Assembly: GCA_025360125.1 (NCBI GenBank)
Contig: JANYCU010000021.1
Location: 163,271 to 227,270 of the forward strand
Length of the DNA stretch: 64,000 bases
Reading direction: 5' to 3'
From: Armatimonadota bacterium
GTDB lineage: Bacteria > Armatimonadota > Fimbriimonadia > Fimbriimonadales > Fimbriimonadaceae
The position numbers and the translations under genes are program-made. This document shows, piece after piece, positions 9,150 through 18,568 of the stretch. The notes under the pieces are model-generated. The model was given only the letters and a program-made list of their open reading frames with translations. It did not search any database and was not told where the DNA came from. Numbering within the stretch: position 1 is the first letter of the stretch; each line of letters starts with the position of its first letter.

Positions 9150-10226
9150 ATGCCTGGAAAAATTAAAATCTTTTTGGGCTATGCCCCTGGTGTTGGCAAA
9201 GCAAAAGTCATGGTCGAGGAAGCCCGACGTCGCAAGCTTCGTGGTGAAGATTGCGTCTTAGCCATCCTTTCCGAAGGCGACCGCCTCATCGTCAATGCTG
9301 ACCTAAGTTCGGGCCTAGATTTCGTTCAACCCCTAACCTTTGAGTACGGCGGAACAACTGGACGAGAAATCAACATTCCCGCAATTCTCGAGAGACATCC
9401 ACATACGGTTTTGATCGATAACCTCGGCCATGTCAATGTTCCCGGTTCGTCGCATGCCTTTCGATGGCAAGACGCCGAGGAAATACTTCAAAACGGCATT
9501 AATGTCATCGCTACAATGAACGTAGAGAGCTTGGAAAGCCTTAAAGACGATATCTTTGAGATTACAAGCAAGGAAGTGACCGATACAGTTCCTGATCGAC
9601 TTTTCCATCAAGCCGAAGAAGTAGAGTTGGTTGACCTAACTCCCCAAGCACTTCGAAACCGAATTAAGCGCGGTGAAATTATTGTTGCGGACAAGATTGA
9701 GGCTGGCCTTACTGGCTACTACAGTGAAGCCGTGCTCAATGCTCTCCGTGAAATTGCGATGCGCGAAGTCGCACACCGAGTCGATGAAGACCTCATTGCC
9801 TGGAGAAAACAACAACGAATAGCCCGCCCTTGGCAGGCGACTGATCGCATTTTGATTTGTATCTCACCAACTAGATCGTCTCTCCGGCTAATTCGTCGAG
9901 GATGGCGAATTGCCCAGAAAATGCAAGGTGAAGCCAAAGCGGTTTATGTTGAAGAGCAGAAACTGCCTGAGAGTTCCCAGCGAATCCTCCAAGACGACTT
10001 TAAGCTTTGCGAGCGACTCGGAATTCCAACCTCAACCCTAACTGGCGAACCTGCTGACGCAATCATCAAGTACGTGCAGGACAATAACGTGACCCAGATC
10101 ATCATCGGCCACAGCGACCGAACCAAGATTCAAGAATTCATCAAAGGTTCTTTGATGTTAGACCTGGCCAAGCAGTTAAAGACGGTCGATATTCTCGTCG
10201 TGGCCACCGAACAGCCTCGCCATTGA
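9150..10226 (+). CDS. KdpD N-terminal domain plus universal stress protein domain, no kinase
   Basis: KIKIFLGYAPGVGKAKVMVEEARRRKLRGEDC (KdpD-like), USP-like C-terminus RILICISPTRSSLRLIRRG..IIIGHSDRTK. Confidence 0.85.
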   Translation: MPGKIKIFLGYAPGVGKAKVMVEEARRRKLRGEDCVLAILSEGDRLIVNADLSSGLDFVQPLTFEYGGTTGREINIPAILERHPHTVLIDNLGHVNVPGSSHAFRWQDAEEILQNGINVIATMNVESLESLKDDIFEITSKEVTDTVPDRLFHQAEEVELVDLTPQALRNRIKRGEIIVADKIEAGLTGYYSEAVLNALREIAMREVAHRVDEDLIAWRKQQRIARPWQATDRILICISPTRSSLRLIRRGWRIAQKMQGEAKAVYVEEQKLPESSQRILQDDFKLCERLGIPTSTLTGEPADAIIKYVQDNNVTQIIIGHSDRTKIQEFIKGSLMLDLAKQLKTVDILVVATEQPRH

Positions 10227-10235
10227 TAACTCCGC

Positions 10236-10559
10236 TTACCGCTGCCAACCTGGCAGTGGAGCGAAGTTTTCGATGTGCTGGTGGGGGAAGATGTCGATTC
10301 CGAACGCAGACTTGACGTTGTAAGCCCAGAATCCGGCGATCAACGTGAACGAAAGCGCGAACGCCAATGCATGGGCTTTATCGCTTCGGCTCTTTGAGCA
10401 AATCTGAAAATTGTAAACCACTAACGAAACGCGCTCGACCAGCGAGTAAGGCTTCGTAACCTTGGTCGCAACCACGTCCGTTTTGGGAACAACAATATAG
10501 ATAACTTCAGGTGACTGTTGCTCTTCAATGGGGAGGTGATGGATCGGCAGTGCGCTCAT
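10236..10559 (-). CDS. Hypothetical single-TM protein
   Basis: 107-aa ORF with TM LAFALSFTLIAGFWAYNV. Confidence 0.45.
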   Translation of the reverse strand: MSALPIHHLPIEEQQSPEVIYIVVPKTDVVATKVTKPYSLVERVSLVVYNFQICSKSRSDKAHALAFALSFTLIAGFWAYNVKSAFGIDIFPHQHIENFAPLPGWQR

Positions 10560-10632
10560 TACATTGAGGTCCTTCCCGAATCACTCCGAATCAAAACCAG
10601 TAGTTTTCTCGGTAATGATTGAATTCACCCAC

Positions 10633-10668
10633 AAAAATGCCCCCTCTCCAAACGGATCGGGGGCAATT
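10633..10668 (-). terminator. Rho-independent (probably bidirectional) terminator
   Basis: TGCCCCC/GGGGGCA stem with A/T runs on both sides. Confidence 0.6.
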
Positions 10669-10673
10669 GTTTT

Positions 10674-11693
10674 TTATACTCTTCGAAGGAGAGTGACTCG
10701 ACCTTGTGGTACCCACTCAACCACGAGAATGTCCCGCTTGTTGATCCAGGCGGCACCGTGCGGATGCACAAAGTGTCCAGCAACAAACTTTTCTCGTGGC
10801 TGACCTCGCAGGTCGCCATCGCCCTTACCATCACCTAATTGGGCAATGGCCTCATTTTTTCCGTCGAGAATCGTAACTCGGCTGGCAAGGTCAGGAATCA
10901 GCATCAATTCGTGGTTGAAATGGATGTGGCAAGGCTGTCGGACAGGATCTTTCACGAAACTGAGGTGCTTACCTTCCATATCGAAATACTGAAGTCGGTT
11001 ATTTCCTCGGTCAGCAACCAACAGTCGATTGTTCCCTTTTACTCGGTCATCGACCCAAAGGCCGTGGGGACATGAGACCTGACCTGCTTCCGAACCTGGC
11101 CCGATAATCGTCTTCACGTACTTACCGTCCTTCGTGTAGCGGTGAATATAGCTTGAGCCGTAGCCGTCGCCAACAAAGAAGTCATCGCTGCCCGGAATAA
11201 ACGCCACGTTGGTCGGATTCCAACCGTCATTGCCCTTATACTTGCCGGATTCAGTCGGGGCGGAAAATTCCCACACAATTCGACCATTTAAGTCAGACTT
11301 CGCTACCAACCGTCGATTGACGTCGCAAATATAAAGAAACTCTTCCGATCCTTCTTTCCGAAGGTCAAGACCGTGACCGCCACCCGCAAACTCAGAGCCG
11401 AACGACTTAATAAACTTTCCTTTCTGATCGTAGACTACAATAGCATCGCGGCTGACGCTTCCGCTACCAACCGTATGAGCAATGTAAATGTGACCTTGAG
11501 CGTCAGTCGTGACCCCATGGGTATCTCCCCACTTCAAATTCATCGGTGGTTGAATCCAATCATGAATGATCTCGTAGGTATGTTCACCTTGACCTGTGAT
11601 CATTAATTTCTTTGGATTATTTTGGCCTTTGACAACGCTAGCAAGCGCCAATGAAGATGCTCCAACGAGTACATCTCTTCGGGAGAGTTCCAT
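10674..11693 (-). CDS. Tat-exported NHL/six-bladed beta-propeller protein
   Basis: MELSRRDVLVGASSLALASV Tat signal; repeated HGLDLR.., GNNRLQYFD, HGAAW NHL-type blades. Confidence 0.7.
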   Translation of the reverse strand: MELSRRDVLVGASSLALASVVKGQNNPKKLMITGQGEHTYEIIHDWIQPPMNLKWGDTHGVTTDAQGHIYIAHTVGSGSVSRDAIVVYDQKGKFIKSFGSEFAGGGHGLDLRKEGSEEFLYICDVNRRLVAKSDLNGRIVWEFSAPTESGKYKGNDGWNPTNVAFIPGSDDFFVGDGYGSSYIHRYTKDGKYVKTIIGPGSEAGQVSCPHGLWVDDRVKGNNRLLVADRGNNRLQYFDMEGKHLSFVKDPVRQPCHIHFNHELMLIPDLASRVTILDGKNEAIAQLGDGKGDGDLRGQPREKFVAGHFVHPHGAAWINKRDILVVEWVPQGRVTLLRRV

Positions 11694-11732
11694 CGTTAGA
11701 GTATCTTCTATTTTCGGTAAAAACACAAGGGC

Positions 11733-14519
11733 TTACAACGCATCAAAAACAGTTGTTGAAGCATTCCCGCCCCACTTCGCTTTAAACGTGATTTTTCCTA
11801 TCCCAGTGTGTTGAATTATAACTTGGGCCCGACCGTTGAAAAGGCTTCGGCTCCAAGCCGCAGGCATCGTCATTCCGCTCAACGATGCGCCCTTGCTGAA
11901 TCCACCCGCACCGTCGCCGTTATGGATGAAGATCACAATCGTATTCTCGCCGTTATGAAGCAAACCCTGCACTTTCAACTGATACGTGTCGTTCCAGTTC
12001 GAGGTCTTTCGGATGAGTTTTCCGTTAATGTAAATCTCACCATCGTCATCAATCGCCCCAAGATCCAAATATTGCCACTTACTGACATCAGAGACATTGA
12101 ATTTGCGACGCACAACCGCATCAGAATTTGATGGCACGTTTTGATTCTCGTTGACGTCCACGCTTTGCCATTTTGAATCGTCAAAGTCCGCGCGCACCAT
12201 TGCCTCGGTCCCCTTTACTCTTCGGAACTTCCAGTTTGTAGAAAGGTCCTCGGAAAAGGTCTTGGCGGTAAATGTATCAGGTTCGAGACAGGTTGGATTG
12301 CCGTTTCCGACGCCAATGATCTTGCCTGGGCCCTCAATTTCAAATTCGAGCATGTCGTTGGCAGTTGGAACTACGTTTCCTGCGGTATCTTGACCCACGA
12401 TGTTCAGTACCGTGAGGTCTTTGCTGTCGCCCATGATGCCCTGATGATCGGGTTCTAGTCGCACAGACGACATTTCGCCAGTAGTCGCTACCGTATCCTT
12501 CAGCATGACCTTGCCGCCTTTGAAACCGACGGCTTCAAGCTTTCCGGGCTTGTAGTTAACTTTCCATTCCAAGTGCCCCGTATACGGCATTTTCTGCCGG
12601 CCTAGGCTCTTGCCATTGAGGCTCAACTCGACTTCATCGGCGTTGCTGTAAACCCAAACGTTCTTCTCCTTGCCCTCGTCGCCCTTCCAATTCCAGTGCG
12701 GCATGATATGTACGACCGGTAGGTTGCTCCACCACGACTGGTAGTAGTAGTAAATGTCCTTTGGAAATCCGCACATGTCCATGATTCCGAAGTGGCTATT
12801 GATGGTCGGCCAAACCGTTGGAGTGGGCTCACCCCGATAGTCAAATCCCGTCCAAACAAAACCACCGATGAACCATTCTCTTGCGGCGGCGTATGACCAC
12901 CATTCTTCAGCTCCAGAGCCCCATCCGACGGTTCTTCGATCCCATGAAGAGACTCGACCATTCTTGTAGTCATCAACGTAGATTCCGCGAGTCGTCGTCG
13001 TGCTGGCAACCTCGCTGCCATGAACGGGCTGCAAAGGATGATCCTTATGATATTGGTCTGCTTGAGGAAGGCCATAATTGAAGCCTCGAATATCGACCAC
13101 CGAATTAATTCCGTGGAATTCTCCTCCGTTGTTTCCCGCATATGTCGTGACCCGCGTTGGGTCGAGGCGATGAGCGAGTTCGACGGCCGATTTGCCCATT
13201 CGCGCTCCTTCATCCGAACCGTTGTACATAAATTCTTCGTTGCCAATGCTCCAGAAGAGGACCGATGGGTGATTTCGATCTCGTCGGATCAACCGAGTCA
13301 ACTGGTCGCGAGCCGTTTCCGAGTCACCAAAGGCTCTTGTTTCATCCAGAACAAGCATTCCCATCTTGTCGCAAGCCTCAAGAAGCTCGGGTGTCGGCGG
13401 GTTATGGCTCGTTCGATACGCATTGCAACCCATTTGTTTGAGCTGCTGGATGCGCCAATACGTCAACTTGTCTGGTAGCGCGCTGCCGACTCCCGCCGCG
13501 TCCTGGTGGTTGCAGGTTCCTTGAATCTTGGTGTACTTGCCATTGATGGTGAGGCCCTTGTTTGGGTCCCACACGACGGTCTTGAATCCAATATGCGTTT
13601 TGTATTGGTCGACCATCTTATCGCCCTCATAAAGGTCGATTTTGGCGTCTACAAGGTTCGGTGTTTCAACTGACCAAAGTGGCACTTTGGAAATTTGCGC
13701 TTTGAGTCCAACCGTGGCAGTTGCACCTGGCGCAATCGTGACATCTTTGCCAATAGACACACTCATGTTAGTCCGACCGCCACCAATTGACATGATCGGG
13801 TGGACCGTTCGCGGCGTGCTGCCATCGTTTCGGATCTCAATCTGCGAATCCACAACGCCGTCGCTCTTGCTAAGCTTTGGCATCAAGAACTGGCCATCTT
13901 TTACCAGGCTCACCGGATTGTTGATGTTCAGCCAAGTGTGGCGGTATATTCCGGCTCCTTCGTAAAACCAACCTTCGAACTCCGTGGCGTCAACTCGAAC
14001 CGTGACGACGTTCTTCCCGCCGTACTTCAGGATATTCGTAAGGTCAACCGCGAATCCCATGTATCCCGTTTCGTTGCGCTTAATGATGTTTCCGTTGCAC
14101 CAGACCTGAGCGTTTCGGAATATTCCGTCAAATTGCAACGATATCCGCTTCCCGAGGAGTTCATTGCCAATATCGAATGTCTTCCGGTACCAACCAATCG
14201 AATTCTCTGGATAAGCCCGGCCAATGGCTTTAAACCCGTGGCTCATGTCCGCGTTCTTGTCGAATGGCAACTCAGTTACCCAGTCGTGCGGGAGGTCGAT
14301 CAGCCTCCATTTGCTGTCGCCGAATCGAGTGCTAACTGGACCTTCGCCATCCCCAGCTTTGGCCAAATGTCCTCCGCCTGCTCCGTAGCCAAAGTCCTTC
14401 GTTGACGATGCCGCACTACCGAGGCTGAATCGCCAATTTGAGTCAAAACTGCTAGTTTGGAAATTTGGAGCGCTGGTTTGGTGGATCGCAGATGCTACAA
14501 GCAAAGAGAAAAGAAACAC
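11733..14519 (-). CDS. GH2 family beta-galactosidase-like glycosidase
   Basis: NAYRTSHNPPTPELLEACDKMGMLVLDE, HPSVLFWSIGNEE, ATNGS-type sandwich domains. Confidence 0.88.
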   Translation of the reverse strand: MFLFSLLVASAIHQTSAPNFQTSSFDSNWRFSLGSAASSTKDFGYGAGGGHLAKAGDGEGPVSTRFGDSKWRLIDLPHDWVTELPFDKNADMSHGFKAIGRAYPENSIGWYRKTFDIGNELLGKRISLQFDGIFRNAQVWCNGNIIKRNETGYMGFAVDLTNILKYGGKNVVTVRVDATEFEGWFYEGAGIYRHTWLNINNPVSLVKDGQFLMPKLSKSDGVVDSQIEIRNDGSTPRTVHPIMSIGGGRTNMSVSIGKDVTIAPGATATVGLKAQISKVPLWSVETPNLVDAKIDLYEGDKMVDQYKTHIGFKTVVWDPNKGLTINGKYTKIQGTCNHQDAAGVGSALPDKLTYWRIQQLKQMGCNAYRTSHNPPTPELLEACDKMGMLVLDETRAFGDSETARDQLTRLIRRDRNHPSVLFWSIGNEEFMYNGSDEGARMGKSAVELAHRLDPTRVTTYAGNNGGEFHGINSVVDIRGFNYGLPQADQYHKDHPLQPVHGSEVASTTTTRGIYVDDYKNGRVSSWDRRTVGWGSGAEEWWSYAAAREWFIGGFVWTGFDYRGEPTPTVWPTINSHFGIMDMCGFPKDIYYYYQSWWSNLPVVHIMPHWNWKGDEGKEKNVWVYSNADEVELSLNGKSLGRQKMPYTGHLEWKVNYKPGKLEAVGFKGGKVMLKDTVATTGEMSSVRLEPDHQGIMGDSKDLTVLNIVGQDTAGNVVPTANDMLEFEIEGPGKIIGVGNGNPTCLEPDTFTAKTFSEDLSTNWKFRRVKGTEAMVRADFDDSKWQSVDVNENQNVPSNSDAVVRRKFNVSDVSKWQYLDLGAIDDDGEIYINGKLIRKTSNWNDTYQLKVQGLLHNGENTIVIFIHNGDGAGGFSKGASLSGMTMPAAWSRSLFNGRAQVIIQHTGIGKITFKAKWGGNASTTVFDAL

Positions 14520-14534
14520 GAGGAAAGCATATCT

Positions 14535-14562
14535 AAAAAAAGACCAGCCTACGCTGGTCTTT
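14535..14562 (-). terminator. Rho-independent terminator
   Basis: Perfect AAAGACCAGC-CTAC-GCTGGTCTTT hairpin; T-run on minus strand. Confidence 0.8.
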
Positions 14563-14582
14563 GATCGTTTCTTGGAACTTTG

Positions 14583-14882
14583 TTAGTCTTTCTTTTCGAT
14601 CGGAGTGTCGCCAATTTTGCCATCTCGATTGAGATCAATTCCGGTGAGAGTCTCAGCTTTGTCCTTCAACTTATCGAGGAAGCTTCCTTCCTTTGTCGCT
14701 TCACCAGCGACTTCTTTGATTTTGTCAACTGCATGGCCTCCAACTTCTTTGGCCTTTTCGCCTGCTTCTTTTGCCTTTTCAAGTGCGCCATGACCGAGGT
14801 CCTTTGCAGTATCTGCAACATGTCCAGCAACGTCTTTTCCTTTCTCCAATGCCTCAGCGGCGGTGTCTTTAATATCCATCAA
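14583..14882 (-). CDS. Small LEA/YtxH-like helical protein ending with an EF-hand-like loop
   Basis: Repeating AxxKAKEAGEKAKEVGGHAVDKIKEVA and DLNRDGKIGD. Confidence 0.65.
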   Translation of the reverse strand: MMDIKDTAAEALEKGKDVAGHVADTAKDLGHGALEKAKEAGEKAKEVGGHAVDKIKEVAGEATKEGSFLDKLKDKAETLTGIDLNRDGKIGDTPIEKKD

Positions 14883-14933
14883 TCAATTCCTATGCAATCA
14901 GTTTGAGATTCCAAACTGAAGAACAATTCTATC

Positions 14934-15905
14934 TTACGTCGTACTCTTGCGTACCGTTGTGCCTTTCTTTCGAAAGACGGTGTCAGCCAAGACGCCAATG
15001 AAAATAACCACACCCATGACCGCATACTCAAGCGAAGATGGAATCTGGAGCAGCGTGACCAAATTTCGGATAACAAGCAGCAAAGTGATGCCCAGCACAA
15101 CCCCAATGACGGACCCTTCGCCACCGCGGAGCGAACACCCGCCAAGGACCGCAGCCGCAATGGCGTATAGCTCGAAGAAGTTACCATGGGTCGACGGTGA
15201 AATGGAATTGGTATAAAAGGCAAACAAGATCGCAGAGATCGCTGTCATTACGCCACAAACAACGTAAGCCAGCGTAATGACTTTTCGAGAATTGATTCCA
15301 GCGTACCGGGCCGACTCTTCGTTATATCCAGATGCGAAAAGGTATCGACCATAGGTGCTCTTATGGAGGACTAAGAAGAAGATCACACTCATCACGACCA
15401 ACAGAATGAGGGGATTCGGAATCGAAAAGAAGCTATTTCCCGTAGCCAGAGCCTTGACTCCTGAGATTCCGTTGGAGTCACCAAATCCTTTCGTCTCGTC
15501 GTTGCTGACAAAGCGCGCAAGGCCACGATAAAGTAGGAGCCCACACAAAGTCACCACAAATGGCTGCATTTTTAGTCGGGTGACAAGAAGTCCATTGGCA
15601 AGTCCAAGTAATCCACCCATCGCCACGACGATCAACATCGACAGCCCTGGTCCCATATGCTTATCGACCATAAAGATTGACAGGAGTACTCCAAGAAGCG
15701 CAATAACCGATCCAACCGAAAGGTCGATACCACCCGTGATGATGACAAACGACATTCCCAAACTCATGATTCCGTAGATTCCAATCAATCGGCTTGTGTT
15801 GATCAGGTTTTCGGGAGACAAGACGGTTCGGTTTCTGATGAAGCTGAAAGTCAGCAGGATCAAAATAATGACAAATATTCCCAGCTCTTTTCCTCGTTGC
15901 TTCAT
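14934..15905 (-). CDS. Ribose-type (CUT2) ABC transporter permease
   Basis: GIDLSVGSVIALLGVL; AAAVLGGCSLRGGEGSVIG. Confidence 0.92.
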   Translation of the reverse strand: MKQRGKELGIFVIILILLTFSFIRNRTVLSPENLINTSRLIGIYGIMSLGMSFVIITGGIDLSVGSVIALLGVLLSIFMVDKHMGPGLSMLIVVAMGGLLGLANGLLVTRLKMQPFVVTLCGLLLYRGLARFVSNDETKGFGDSNGISGVKALATGNSFFSIPNPLILLVVMSVIFFLVLHKSTYGRYLFASGYNEESARYAGINSRKVITLAYVVCGVMTAISAILFAFYTNSISPSTHGNFFELYAIAAAVLGGCSLRGGEGSVIGVVLGITLLLVIRNLVTLLQIPSSLEYAVMGVVIFIGVLADTVFRKKGTTVRKSTT

Positions 15906-15906
15906 T

Positions 15907-17382
15907 TCAATGTCCTCCTGTTGCGAGCTTCATGATTGCTTCTTCGCTCACTTGTTTGCGCTCCAAGATTCCGGTCAGTTTCCCTTCGTGCATGACCGCG
16001 ACTCGGTCGCTAACGTTGATGACTTCTTCCATGTCGCTGCTAATCATCCATATCGCCGTTCCTGTCGAGGCTATCTCGCGAAGTTGAGCATAAATTTCAG
16101 CCTTCGATCCAACATCAATTCCTCGTGTCGGCTCATCGACAATCAAAACCTTTGGTTTCATCGCTAGCCAGCGGCCCAGAACAACCTTCTGTTGGTTACC
16201 GCCTGACAGAGTTGAAATCTTGGTATTGAGGTTGGCCGTCTTGACGTTCATTTCCGCGACCGACTCCTTGGCGTAGGCTTCTTCGCGCTTAAAATTGATA
16301 AGACCAAAGTTGGTCAGAGCCTTGAGCTTGGGCAACGACGTGTTCTCTTTGACTGACATCTCGACGGTCAGGCCACATCCTCTTCGATCTTCGGGGGCCA
16401 AAAAGACCCCAGCAAAAATTGCATCTTGAGGCGACTTGATTCGTATTGCCTTACCGCCCACTTTAATCTGTCCTCGGTAGGCGTCAATGCCGTAAACCGC
16501 GCGAACAAGCTCCGATCTTCCCGCACCGACCAACCCGGCCATCCCAAGAATTTCTCCTTGACGAACCTCTAAATTGACGACTTCATCCGGATATCGAGCT
16601 GACCGAAAGTCAGAAAGTTCTAGAACGACTTCGCCTCCAACAGCATCAGACCGTTCTTCGCGTTTAATATCCCGCCCGATCATCATTTTGACCATCGCAT
16701 CCTTGGAGATTTCTGACCGCGAAAGCTTTCCAGCATTCCGTCCATCACGGAGACCAACCACCCGATCCGCAATTTGCTGAACCTCGTCGAGTCGGTGAGT
16801 GATGTAAAGTATCGCCACTCCGTGCGACCTCAGTTCCTGAACTAATCGAAGCAAGTTATTGGTCTCTTCGATGGTCAAGCTACTCGTCGGTTCATCTAAG
16901 ATCAAAACTTTAACTTCGAGAGACAAGGCGCGAGCAATTTCAACCAATTGCTTCTCAGCGATCGAAAGCCTTACAAGTTGGGTTTCTGGAGAGACATTGA
17001 GACCAACCCGCTCGAGAATCTTTTTGCTTTCGTCATTGAGCTTTTTCTGATCGACAAAAGGACCCTTGCGATACTCCCTACCGAGAAAGATGTTGGATGC
17101 AATATCGAGATTGTCCAGGCCGCTCAATTCTTGGTAAATAATTCTAATACCGTGATCGAGGGCATCACTCGGAGATTTAACCTGGAGCGTCTTTCCTTCA
17201 AAGGCCATCGAACCAGCGTCAGCCCGATGGACACCGCTCAGGATCTTCATCAACGTCGATTTTCCGGCACCGTTCTCACCGATAATAGCAACGACCTCGC
17301 CAGCGGCGAGGTCGAGATCGACATTTTCCAAGGCAATTACGCCCGGAAAGTGTTTGGTAATGCCAGACAGTTGAAGTAACAC
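15907..17382 (-). CDS. Ribose-type ABC transporter ATP-binding protein (tandem ATPase)
   Basis: GENGAGKSTLMKILSGVH, LDEPTSSL; second domain LSGGNQQKVVLGRWLAMKPKVLIVDEPTRGIDVG. Confidence 0.95.
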   Translation of the reverse strand: MLLQLSGITKHFPGVIALENVDLDLAAGEVVAIIGENGAGKSTLMKILSGVHRADAGSMAFEGKTLQVKSPSDALDHGIRIIYQELSGLDNLDIASNIFLGREYRKGPFVDQKKLNDESKKILERVGLNVSPETQLVRLSIAEKQLVEIARALSLEVKVLILDEPTSSLTIEETNNLLRLVQELRSHGVAILYITHRLDEVQQIADRVVGLRDGRNAGKLSRSEISKDAMVKMMIGRDIKREERSDAVGGEVVLELSDFRSARYPDEVVNLEVRQGEILGMAGLVGAGRSELVRAVYGIDAYRGQIKVGGKAIRIKSPQDAIFAGVFLAPEDRRGCGLTVEMSVKENTSLPKLKALTNFGLINFKREEAYAKESVAEMNVKTANLNTKISTLSGGNQQKVVLGRWLAMKPKVLIVDEPTRGIDVGSKAEIYAQLREIASTGTAIWMISSDMEEVINVSDRVAVMHEGKLTGILERKQVSEEAIMKLATGGH

Positions 17383-18392
17383 TACTTGCCTGTGAGTTCT
17401 TTTAGTTTCTTCGAAAACTCTTCTACGTTTCCTTTGTTAATCGCTTGTGTTGGGACGATGACCTTCTTCGTTGCCGGAATGGCTGACTTGTCACCACCCA
17501 AAACCTTCGCCATCATCATGACGCTTTGGTATCCAAACTCAAATGGCTGTTGAACGATGGTCGCCGCAACAATTCCGTCTTTGACTCCAGCCAGGGTGTC
17601 GGCTTCTTCATCGAAACAAACGACCAGAACTTTGCCTTCTTTCTTCGCATCTTTGATTGCGCTTATGATTGCAGGTCCGTTGTAGCTCCAAAGACCAACG
17701 CAGGCGGCGAGGTCCGGATTGCTGAGCATCGTATCTGTTACGTTGGTCTTTGCCTTCGTGTGATCGGCTTCGTCGGTTCGAATATCAAGGATTTGAATCT
17801 TCGTTCCTTCGATCGCTTTCTTGAGGCCAGCAAATCGCTCCTTTGCGTTCTGAGCGTCTTTGGAGCCAACAAATACCATGACCATGCCACCGTTTGGCAG
17901 GGCTTTCTTCAGTTCTTCTCCGGCCATCATGCCCGCAGCAACGTTATCCGTACCAACATAGCAAGCTCGGTTTGTGTCGGCTGCATCGCTGTCTTGACAG
18001 AAGAGCAGTGTTTTGGATGCCACGTCATTGAGCAAATCCTTTTGATTCTTAGGGTCCTTTGCGCTAATCGCAATTCCGGCAACCTTATTGGCGACCAAGG
18101 TGTCCAAAATTTCTTTCTGCTGAGCGGCAGTACCATCTTGGGGAATTCGGAAGTCGACCTTATATGCGCCATTCAATTCGGCAACAGCTTTATCCGTTCC
18201 TTTTCGGGCAATCGTCCAAAAGTCACTGGCATTGTTTGTGACAAAAGCAATGGTCTTAGCATCGCCTGCTGGAGCGGGAGTGTTTCCGGTAGTCGACGTA
18301 GACTGAGTATTCGTTGACGAATTGGTGTTCCCACCGGAGCAGCCAACCATAACTACGGTTGCCAGCAATGCAAAGAAAAGACCTTTCTTCAT
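17382..18392 (-). CDS. Sugar-binding lipoprotein (RbsB-like)
   Basis: Lipobox VVMVGCSGG; TIAFVTNNASDFW; periplasmic-binding fold. Confidence 0.9.
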   Translation of the reverse strand: MKKGLFFALLATVVMVGCSGGNTNSSTNTQSTSTTGNTPAPAGDAKTIAFVTNNASDFWTIARKGTDKAVAELNGAYKVDFRIPQDGTAAQQKEILDTLVANKVAGIAISAKDPKNQKDLLNDVASKTLLFCQDSDAADTNRACYVGTDNVAAGMMAGEELKKALPNGGMVMVFVGSKDAQNAKERFAGLKKAIEGTKIQILDIRTDEADHTKAKTNVTDTMLSNPDLAACVGLWSYNGPAIISAIKDAKKEGKVLVVCFDEEADTLAGVKDGIVAATIVQQPFEFGYQSVMMMAKVLGGDKSAIPATKKVIVPTQAINKGNVEEFSKKLKELTGK

Positions 18393-18484
18393 GCGAATAC
18401 GCTACCTGCTTTTTGCTGATAATTCAACCCAAAACCATAACTATTCCCAATTGACTATAAGGTTCAGGACATTGCAAATGGAAA

Positions 18485-18534
18485 AAGGCGAGGGAAAGGA
18501 CATTCATTCCTCTCCACCCGCCTTGGAGTTTTTT
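18485..18534 (-). terminator. Possible bidirectional terminator between glnA and rbsB
   Basis: AAGGCG..CGCCTT imperfect stem flanked by A- and T-runs. Confidence 0.4.
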
Positions 18535-18568
18535 GCTGAAAGCCAACAGCTGAAAGCTGAAGCTATTC

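Noticed and set aside
12623-13246. 207-aa minus-strand ORF
   Set aside because: Alternate frame inside GH2 gene, no motif
17526-18317. 263-aa plus-strand ORF
   Set aside because: Antisense to the sugar-binding lipoprotein gene, no coding character
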